A DNA stretch of 64,000 nucleotides from Tricholoma matsutake (taxonomy: Eukaryota; Basidiomycota; Agaricomycetes; Agaricales; Tricholomataceae), in NCBI GenBank assembly GCA_026075535.2, contig AP026545.1, positions 7,254,001-7,318,000 of the forward strand, given 5' to 3'. Below, piece by piece: positions 34,741-42,759 of the stretch. A model generated the notes under the pieces. The model saw only the letters and a program-made list of their open reading frames with translations, was not told the origin of the DNA and ran no database searches. Every line of letters begins with the position of its first letter. Position 1 is the stretch's first letter. The translations under genes were made by a program, and so were the position numbers.

Positions 34741-36792
34741 CTAAGATGCATTGCCCCAATGCATTTGAAATCGCATACGACCAAAGTCCATGACTTGAAT
34801 GTGATGCGGTGCAGCAGTGTGCCATTGGTGGAATTCCTTGATTAACCGAGGGGCATTTACGTCAGACTCTTTGACCCATGAGTTCTCCTCATACCCATAA
34901 CCCTTCCAATGTACCAAATACTGGAGTTTTCCTCGATGCAAACAGCTGTCCAAGATTGACTCGACTTCATATTGGGGTTCTCCCTCGATCACTGTAGGTG
35001 GTGGTGGTGGGTGTGAATGGCATCCTGGGAATGGATCTGGGGGAGCTGGAAGCAATTTGACAACATGGAAGATGGGATGGAGTCTGGACATGGAGGCTGG
35101 GAGGCGTAGACAATAGGCATGCATTCCAATGCACTTGACAATGGAGAAAGGTCCCAAGAAGCGATGAGCGAGTTTCTTGGATGGACGTGTAGTGGAGACG
35201 TCACTGGAGTCAAGATAAACTCGATCACCAACCTTGTACTGAGGGGTTGGGGAGTGGCATTGGTTGTAAAATCGCGCCATGTCGTCCTTCGCCTTTGCTA
35301 AGGCTGCCCTTGCCTCCTCCAAGCTATCCCTCATGCGTTCTGTGAACTCATTCACCGTCTCGATGTGTGAGGGAGTTTGGCAAGGTTCAAATCCCATGCG
35401 TGGATGTCATCCAGTGTCTAAGAGGAAAGGGGTCTGTTGAGTGGAAGCATGGACATGGTTGTTGTATCTGAACTTGGCCAAAGGAAGGAGATCATCCCAA
35501 TCGTCCTGGCATTCATTGACAAAGAGGCGGATGTACTGCTCCAGTTCCTGGTTGACTCGCTCCGTCTGGCCATCAGTTTGTGGGTGATAAGCAGTTGAAG
35601 CGAGGAGTTTGATCCCCAGGAGTCAGTACAGCTCACGAGTGAACTCTGCCATGAACTGAGGGCCACGATCCGAGAGGAAGGCACCAGGAAGTCCATGTAA
35701 TTTCCACATGTGGTGGAGGTAGAGTCGAGCGGCACCTAGGGCACTGACAGTGGTGTGAGTGGGAATGAAGTGAGCGCATTTTCCCACTGAGTCAACTGTG
35801 CACATCACCACATCAAACCCGTTTGACTCTGGCAATTCCACCACAAAGTCGACGCTGATGACATCCCAATGACTCTCTGGAACAGGAAGAGGGTGTAGCT
35901 CACCAATAGGCTTGCGACAAGGAACCTTGGTGCATAAGCAAAGGTCACAAGTGCAACAATACTGACCAATGAGCCGTGACATTTGTGGCCACCAATAGTT
36001 CCATGAGGTGAGCTCCAAGGTCTTCCAGCATCCAGGGTGGCCAGCAATCTGTGAGTCATGGTGTTGGGATATGATGCGCCGGTGAAGGTCTGGGTCATTG
36101 GGAACATAGATGTGATCCCTGAAATACAACAAGTCCTCCTTTTCAGCCCACTCTGCTGCACATAAGGAAAGGGTCGATCCCTTCCTCAGTTCTTTAACAG
36201 CTTGGGCGACAACATCCTCATGTAAACCGCTATGGTTTGTGCAACAAATGTCACGTAGGATGTCCCGCTCCTCACCCTGGGGTGCGATGCCTTCCAGTGC
36301 CCGAATGGTGAACAGGTCTGGCTGCAACAGTACAATGTTTTGGTTGTCACCGCTGCCATCCCCATGGTCTGCATGTCGGGATAGGGCATCAGTCTTCCCC
36401 ATGCTGCGACCTGGACGGTGGTGCAAGGAGAAGTCGAATCTAGATAGATACAGGGACCAACAAGCTTGACGACGGTTCAATTTCTTGGCTGTCATGAAGT
36501 ACTCGAGATTCTTGTGATCCGTCCAAATTTCCACCTTGTGTTGGGCACCCTCGAGGAAGTGTTGCCACTCCTCAAGCGCACGCATTATCGCCAACATCTC
36601 CTTGTCATGGATCTCATAGTTTCGCTCTACAGCACTAAGGCTTTTGGAGTAGAATGCAACAGGATGCCACTTCTGGTCCTCTGGAGACTGCTGAGACAAC
36701 ACGGCGCCCGTTGCAAAGTCAGAACTGTCGGCTTCTACACAAAAAGGACGCGAATCGTCAGCAAAGGTAAGGATCGGAGCAGAAGTGACCAT
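34741..36792 (-). pseudogene. Gypsy-2 RNase H, integrase and chromodomain
   Basis: On the minus strand from 36792: RNase H (FCVEADSSDFATGAVLSQ, then DHKNLEYF), the integrase zinc finger (HPGCWKTLELTSWNYWWPQM with CTCDLC), the core (DVISVDFVVELP, FLSDRGPQF, HPQTDGQTERVNQ), the C-terminal GPFSIVKCIG region and a chromodomain (VESILDSCL, LVHWKGYGYEENSW). Two TGA stops interrupt it, at 35623 and 35407. Conserved relatives would have Arg there (ELY-R-LLGIKLL, DTG-R-HPRMG). The frame differs by one from the reverse transcriptase, so an indel near 36790 also disables the copy. Confidence 0.9.
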
Positions 36793-38642
36793 CTCCTTAA
36801 GCTTTTGAATGCCTCCTGTTGTGCATTATCCCACCTCCATGCCTCCTTTCCTGTCAAGTCGAACAGTGGTCGTGCATGATGTGAGAAATCCTTGATAAAA
36901 CGCCAATAGAAATTGATGAAGCCCAGGAAAGACTGCACCTCCTTCTTGTTCATGGGCCTCGGCCAAGCTGTGACCCCATTTACCTTGATAGGATCCATCT
37001 CCACTTGACCCTCCAAGATAATCAGGCTGAGGTACTCAATCTTGGTCTTTTCGAACTCGCATTTGTCCTGACGAAGGTAGAGTTTGTACCGTCAAAGTTG
37101 CTCTAGGACAAGGTGCATGATGCAACGGTGCTCTTCAACCATGTGAGTGAAGATGAGGATGATGTCGAGATAGATGCAGACAATGCCTTCGAGGATGAGG
37201 TCATGGAAGATGTCATTCATCATGGTCTGAAAGGTGGCAGGGCTATTAGTAAGGCCAAAGAACATGACAAGCAGTTCAAAAAGACCACGGTTGGTATGAA
37301 AGGCTGCCTTCCACTCATCTCCCTCCTTTATCCTCACATTATTATAGCCCCAACGGACATCAAGCTTGGTGAAGTATCGGGCTCCACAAAGCTGGTTTAC
37401 GAGTGTGGAGATGAGGGGTAGTGGGTAGCGATTTTTGACCATGATGTTGTTGAGCCTTCTGTAGTCTTGAACCGGTCGAAGTGAGCCATCCTTCTTCTTG
37501 ACAAAGAAAAAGGGAGAGGCCATGGGTGACTTCGATGGTCGAATACGTCCAGAGGCCAGGTGCTCGTCTATGAACTGGTCAAGTTGCCGTTGTTCTTCCG
37601 GAGAGAGAGGATAGACCTTGCAGGATGAAGGGGTTGCGCTGGGGGTGAGTTCGATCACGTGATCCCATGGCTTGCGCGCAGGAAGAGAGTCGAATGACTC
37701 CTTGGAGAACACGTCTTCAAACTCATGGAGATGAGGGAGTAAGGAGTTAGTAGAGGATTTAGCAGCATTGTTTTTGTGGAAGGCCTCGGCGAGGCATTGG
37801 GATATGTTCGATGTGGCACACACCTCATGCGATGAGTGAATCGCAGTGTAGAAGATCCGATCACCCTCCTCCACTTCCTCTGGGTCCTCATCATCATCAT
37901 CCAAGTCCGGCATTAGATCAGGAACCCCTTCCAATTCCACTTCAGGGATAGGCAGGGGTCCAGCATGACACTTCTGAGTATGTTGTATTGCCGCCTTCTG
38001 TCCACAACGTTCTTGCCTGGCTTCTGTGAAACACGTCTGACAGCAGGATGGACATCAGCTCATGGTAACCTCCCTGGTATGCCAGTCGACCTCTGGGTTA
38101 TGGTCTCGAAGCCATGGATATCCCAAAATCACCTTTTGCTTTCCTAATTGAGTGACAGCAAAAAGGGCACGCTCACTATGATCTTTGTAATGGAGAACCA
38201 GGTCTGCAACCTCTCGGATGGCACCAGCTTCATTTGGGGATCCATCCACATTATATACAGGTATCAGACATGAGAGTGAGTGAGTATTTAGGCGATGTTG
38301 TTGTACCAGATGGGAATCAATGAAGAGACCAGTCGCACCAGAGTCCAGGAGCGCAGAGACACTGAGTATCTGTCCAGTGTCAGTCGTCTGCAGTTCGATG
38401 GCTAGGTTTAAGGAATGTGCAGAGGGAGTGGATGCCACAATATACTTGCATGGTAGTTTACGCTCCCATGATTTAATTTTGGGGCGTGGAGTAGAAGGAG
38501 AGATGGGGAGAGCAGGTACATCTTTAGCCAACTTCAAAGGGTCAGAGAGGGGAGCAGTCACAGAAATGGATTCATTCTCTGGGGATTCAACTGACAAGAC
38601 TTCAAAGTGGTTATGGACAGGCAGTGAGGGCGTACAATTCAC
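36735..38642 (-). pseudogene. Gypsy-2 protease and reverse transcriptase
   Basis: Minus strand. The protease DSGATGLFIDSHLVQQH (38642-38055) is followed, after a TGA in REVTMS-x-CPSCC, by reverse transcriptase (37940-36735): SPMASPFFFVKKKDGSLRP, FTKLDVRWGYNN, GLTNSPATFQTMMNDIF. The catalytic box reads YLDI instead of YLDD, so the second metal-binding Asp is lost and this reverse transcriptase would be inactive. A further TGA lies at 37092 (EQL-x-RYKLYL). The protease frame starts where the gag frame ends, consistent with a gag/pol frameshift. Confidence 0.9.
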
Positions 38643-39793
38643 TTGCTGCGAATAGGAAAATCCTGCTCCTCTACAACTTCCAACTTAATCTCCTCTGCAA
38701 CTTGATCCTTCGCTTCCTCAACATCTACAAGCGCCAACAAATCTTGCAGGAGTTCGTCTCGTCCCTCAGGGGTGAGCATGTGGATATCCTGATGATGGGG
38801 ACATGCTCTAGCCCTGTGTCCAGGTTCCCCACAATGGTAGCAGAGATCCAGCTTACGTGCACAGCTACGGGCTGCATCAACATCCATTGGTACTGGGACA
38901 TTGATGGCTGGTGTGGGAGTTTGACAAACAGGAATGGGGTTAGGGCGGGGGAGGCTTTGATTGAAGGTGTAGGGCATATGAGTGGTAGTTGGAGCATGGA
39001 ATGCAGCATTAAACGCCGCATTTGTGAGTCGGTTCTCGTCACAGAGTGAAGCAGCTTCATACCAAGCAAGGATATCATCGTCTGCTGGGCACCCTTCCAA
39101 CATCTGTGCAATCTGGTCCTGAATTTCTCAGTTGAGCCCCCGTCAGAACTTCACCACCACTGGTAACCCACTCCCATATCCTGCCATGTCCACCAAATCC
39201 TTGAACTCATCGATATAGTCGTCCACGGATCGACATCCCTGGTGGTAAGCGGATGACTCAAGTCGTGTCACTGCTCAGTGGCATTCATTGAGGGGGCAGA
39301 AGTGGTGTACGAACTCAGCTCAAAAGTCACCCCAAGTGGAGAAAGGTAGAGAACCGAGTTCTTTAGTTTGACGTAGGATATGGTCCACATAGAGATAGGC
39401 GCATTCAGATTTCATGTATGTGAAGGCCCAATAAATTTTTGCAGCCTCATCGACAAATTGATGTGACTGGAGACTAATGTATAACTCACAGGAATTAAGG
39501 AATGCATGTCCCTGCGCATGTGCACCATTAAATTCGGCGGGGGGGGATGGTTTGATCTGGGCACGTTCCTTAGTGGACATGTTTGGCAAAACATCGTTGT
39601 TGGGTGCACTTGGAGTCGTAAAGGGGGAACTATTGGTCGTAGGGTTAGCCTGGAGGGTCCTAACGAAGTTTTCAATCGTAGATTTAAGCAAGTCAATTTG
39701 CGCGCGCATTCCGGAAACATCGCTTTCAAGCGCATCAAAGCATTCTGATGCGTCCATGTCGCTAGGGAGCGTGTTTGGCGAAAATGGCGGCAT
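38639..39793 (-). pseudogene. Gypsy-2 gag with CCHC zinc knuckle
   Basis: Minus strand from 39793: a coiled-coil N-terminus (ALESDVSGMRAQIDLLKSTI), then KPSPPAEFNGAHAQGHAFLN, a Retrotrans_gag region and the knuckle CYHCGEPGHRARAC near 38805. Four in-frame TGA stops (39320, 39275, 39143, 39128) interrupt the middle. Reading Arg there restores the family motif F-RRGL-x-REIQDQIA. It would have formed the particle shell and bound RNA. Confidence 0.85.
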
Positions 39794-39923
39794 AATAAAG
39801 GCGAGATTATCTGGAACGGTGTGTAGGGACTCTGTGGAGCTTTGGGAAGCATCGTCCAGTCTGTACCTGCCTATCTTGGGCAGTGCGTTCGCGATTTTCG
39901 GGCCTTAGGGGAGAGTTTTCTAC

Positions 39924-40349
39924 TATAAGGGCAACCTAAGCCTCTAGCAAAGGGAAATCCGAAGTTAAAATTATACTACATAATACAGGCATTGGGGACA
40001 CACCTAGCAAAGGGAAATCCAAAGAGAAAACTCTAAGGATCCCCTTGCTGATGCCCAGTATATGTGAAGATGACAAAAATCAAATATAACCTAAAAATAG
40101 AAAAAGGCAGAGATAGGCGGATCAAGGCTGCCGAATGACATCATACCAAGGGGTATGTGTCGGAAGGGGTACTCCGCCTCTAAATATAAAAGTGTCAACA
40201 TGTACAAACATGATAGCAAGGGAAAATTAGTAATAAAATCCGGAAAAATCATAGAAAATGAAGAATAGAAGGAAATGAGGTGGGGAAAAATATAGGACGA
40301 ACATAAAAAATAGGAAAAACACACAGGGCACCCCCCTAGTCCCCTTACA
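39924..40349 (-). repeat. Gypsy-2 5' LTR
   Basis: 426 bp. On the minus strand it begins TGTAAGGGGACTAGG, contains a TATA-like TTTATATTTAG, and ends CCCTTATA directly before GTAGAAAACTCTCC, where a primer binding site should lie. The tRNA was not identified. Confidence 0.9.
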
Positions 40350-40354
40350 TCTAC

Positions 40355-40370
40355 CCTCCGGTTTACTACA
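40355..40370 (+). repeat. Gypsy-1 3' LTR, right piece
   Basis: CCTCCGGTTTACTACA completes the LTR interrupted at 34304. The Gypsy-1 target duplication AACAG follows at 40371. Confidence 0.9.
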
Positions 40371-40375
40371 AACAG

Positions 40376-40720
40376 ACCCTGGGGTAAAAATTGATGTGAA
40401 CACCAGATCCAGTGAAACATTGAAATTGTCATTTTTCTCATGCCACTACAGCTCCACCAAAAAACAACACTGTAAAATTAGGGATGACTATGAAGGAGAG
40501 AAGCTTAATTTACTGTGCAATGATGACAAATTTACAAATTTATGAACCCATGACATTGGATGTATTAACCTGGAGAGATATCAAAACATTTGAAGGTTGG
40601 ACATTGTGTTTATCTGTGATCTTCTTAACAACATAATTTGTCAGCAGAGGGGAGTTGTCTGATCTGAGAGGACAGAAAGCAGTGGGTGAGATCTGTAATT
40701 TCCCCCACCTATTCCAATTA
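40376..40720. other. Continuation of the CpG-poor debris split by Gypsy-1
   Basis: The sequence resumes what preceded 24186. A short plus-strand remnant (VKIDVNTRSSETLKL, IGCINLERYQNI) looks protein-like but is too small to name. Confidence 0.35.
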
Positions 40721-40965
40721 GATTCCAGTTATTCCAGTTATTCCAACCAGAATCTGGTTATTCCAACCAGAATCTGGTTATTCCAACCAGAATCTGGTTA
40801 TTCCAACCAGAATCTGGTTATTCCAACCAGAATCTGGTTATTCCAGTTATTCCAACCAGAATCTGGTTATTCCAACCAGAATCTGGTTATTCCAACCAGA
40901 ATCTGGTTATTCCAACCAGAATCTGGTTATTCCAACCAGATTCCAGTTATTCTGGTTACTCCAGA
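40721..40965. repeat. 20-bp minisatellite with quasi-palindromic unit
   Basis: Nine perfect copies of TTCCAACCAGAATCTGGTTA occur, five at 40741-40840 and four at 40850-40929, separated by a 9-bp TTCCAGTTA and flanked by degenerate units. Each unit contains AACCAGA-a-TCTGGTT, a near-perfect inverted repeat. A frame stays open across it only because the array has no stops, so it is not taken as a gene. Confidence 0.95.
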
Positions 40966-41039
40966 TGCTCAACTTAGAGTATACCCTAATGGATAGTCAA
41001 ATTTCGAGTCTTAAGTTGTCAAAGTCCCTACAAAATATA

Positions 41040-41136
41040 TTTGTGTGGAGTAAGGATTGAACTCAAGGCATCTTGATAAGAGTGATCACATGACAAACCA
41101 AACATGTGTGCTCAACCAGTTGAGCCACAGGAGAAT
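41040..41136 (-). ncRNA. tRNA-like sequence, probable SINE head or tRNA pseudogene
   Basis: On the minus strand an A box TGGCTCAACTGG (41116-41127) is followed about 50 nt later by a B box GAGTTCAATCC (41054-41064). This is the internal RNA polymerase III promoter of a tRNA. The D arm GCTC-AACTGGTT-GAGC pairs well, and a stem CACATG/CATGTG surrounds the anticodon-position loop. The T stem and acceptor stem pair poorly, so it is not a working tRNA gene. It may be the head of a tRNA-derived SINE. Confidence 0.55.
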
Positions 41137-41224
41137 TCTTAGTTATTAATATAAGGTTTATTCATGACACTCAGACTCATAACTCTTAATTTTTTTTGAA
41201 GTAACTAAAATCAAAAAATTTTAA

Positions 41225-41495
41225 TTAACCACATCCCTCACATTGAACGTGAGGGAGTGGGGATGATTGTGATTACATACATAAATAAAAAATCCTCCCT
41301 CTCACAAGATGCGGGAGGGAGTGTTGTTTATATACATAAAAAGCTAACTACTTGTGTTCAGCATGAGGGGGGAGGTAAAAACATGAAGAAAAATCCCTCC
41401 CCCACACAAAATGGGGGAGGTGGGGCACAATACTAATAAATAATTAAAAGTACAAAAAAAATCCCTCCCCATGTGAAGTGCAGGGGGCACAGCCC
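41225..41495. repeat. Array of four CCCTC/GAGGG hairpins
   Basis: Four short inverted repeats follow one another at about 41231, 41293, 41394 and 41462. The pattern is CCCTC-n-GAGGG or TCCCTCCC-n-GGGAGG, and most are preceded by an A-rich run ending AAATCC. Loops are 8-15 nt and spacing is 60-100 bp. They look like degenerate copies of one unit that keeps the ability to fold. Confidence 0.6.
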
Positions 41496-41499
41496 CACT

Positions 41500-42289
41500 G
41501 TGCTAGGTGTGTTGTCTGTCATTCCACCCATGTACCCACAAGCAGTTGCTCATGAGGCTGGGGGTGGGTGGGTGTCATTGTTTGCCACCATCATCTTCTT
41601 GTTGTTGTCATTGTTGTTCCACCCATGATCCACCCCATGAGCAGTTGCTTATGAGGCTGGGGGTGGGTGTCATCCCACTTGTGGTCATCATTGTTGTTGT
41701 ATGGCCCTGGTGCACCCACCATCCACCCAACAAGTGGTTGCTCATCAGCAGGGGGTGGTGCTGGGGCCTGTGAGTTGGTGTTGTCATGGGATTCTGTTTG
41801 GGGGGGGGGGGGGTTGAGCCCATCAGTGTGACATGGCATGCATATGGGGGTTGCTTGGTGCTTACCATGTGGGTATCCCCCTTCTGGGGTCTCCCAGCAT
41901 CCCTGTGCACTTTCCTAACCCATGCCAGAGCCTCACATCCTGTTTGAATGGGGAGGATGGGGAGGATGGGATTGGATGGGCATGGGCATGCATTGCACAT
42001 TTTTCATCATGGCAGGTTGTCCCCAGTAGTATCAACCTAAAAAGCAACAAAATACAATTAGTTGATTGATAAGAACAAAAAGAAAAAAAGAACAAAAAGA
42101 CAAACATATCTATGGCCCAAACAACAGTTGCTGTCATTGGGGCCTGCATTCTGTCCAGTCAGCTCATTTGAAGGTGGTGGTGATGGTGGGAGTGGGCATG
42201 GGAGCACTGGTGGTGGGTGCACATGGAGTGGTGGTAGTGGTAGAGTGGAGAGGAGGAAGGAAGGGAGGCGGTGTTGATGACAGTGGTGG
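41500..42289. repeat. GTTGTTG/GGGTGG low-complexity module B
   Basis: This is a paralogue of the block at 20640-22000. It has spaced copies of GAGCAGTTGCTTATGAGGCTGGGGGTGGG-like units (about 41540, 41635, 41720), then an A-rich spacer with GGCCCAAACAACA, then GTGGTGGTGATGGTGGGAG. The poly-G run at 41802-41814 is notable. No gene is assigned. Confidence 0.6.
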
Positions 42290-42693
42290 TGTAAGGACCA
42301 TCCACAGAAACCCACAGGTTTCCCAATTGATATTCACAGCACCCCTCACTACAGGTCTCTGGCAATAACCCTGTGCTAATGCTGCCTAGTAGAGGATGAA
42401 CCACTAAGGTTCGTGGAGATTGGTCAGCTTTCCACAGGATCCCCTATGGCAACCCCATGAATACCACCCTTCATGGAGATGACATGTAGTACATGAAGCA
42501 CCACCACATGTAGGTGACATACCCAGGTATATAAGGCTTTGTACCCTGCAAGGGGGACCTCAAATAATTCTCTTTGGTTCCCCCTTGCAAGGTTAGTAGG
42601 AGATTTCATGTATTTACCACACTAGAATTGACTTTGGTTCCCCCTTGCAAGGTTGGTGGACTCTATGCCACACACTGTAAGGTTGCCCTTACA
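42290..42693 (+). repeat. Gypsy-3 5' LTR
   Basis: 404 bp from TGTAAGGACCATCC to GGTTGCCCTTACA, with perfect TGTAAGG/CCTTACA ends. The sequence just after it (GCAGAATTCTCTC) parallels the post-LTR sequence of Gypsy-2 (GTAGAAAACTCTC), so the two are related families. Confidence 0.8.
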
Positions 42694-42759
42694 GCAGAAT
42701 TCTCTCTCAAACCATGAACTGGGTTCCTGACAGTCTTCCACATAGAAGACTTTACTGAG

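Larger units (their letters stand above)
34305..40349 (-). mobile_element. Gypsy-2: Ty3/Gypsy element inserted in the Gypsy-1 3' LTR
   Basis: The 6045-bp element is read on the minus strand, with LTRs of 425 and 426 bp that begin TGTAAGGGG and end CCCTTATA. The duplicated target is TCTAC (34300-34304 and 40350-40354). The uninterrupted site is visible in the Gypsy-1 5' LTR. A purine tract (minus strand GAGAGGGGGTGA, 34730-34743) precedes its 3' LTR. Size and LTR length are close to what I recall for marY1 of Tricholoma matsutake, which is unverified. Confidence 0.92.
24186..40375 (+). mobile_element. Gypsy-1: Ty3/Gypsy chromovirus with an extra 3' gene, split by Gypsy-2
   Basis: The 5' LTR (24191-24369) and a 3' LTR broken in two (34152-34304 and 40355-40370) define a host element of about 10.1 kb without its insert. 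The target duplication AACAG is found at 24186-24190 and 40371-40375, so the outer ends are secure. The internal region encodes gag-pol in one frame and then an additional long gene. The 3' LTR lacks about 10 bp present in the 5' LTR after CCTTTATA. Decay is almost entirely by TGA stops. Confidence 0.92.

Noticed and set aside
40721..40965. Possible CRISPR array
   Set aside because: Units are tandem with no unique spacers, and the genome is eukaryotic.
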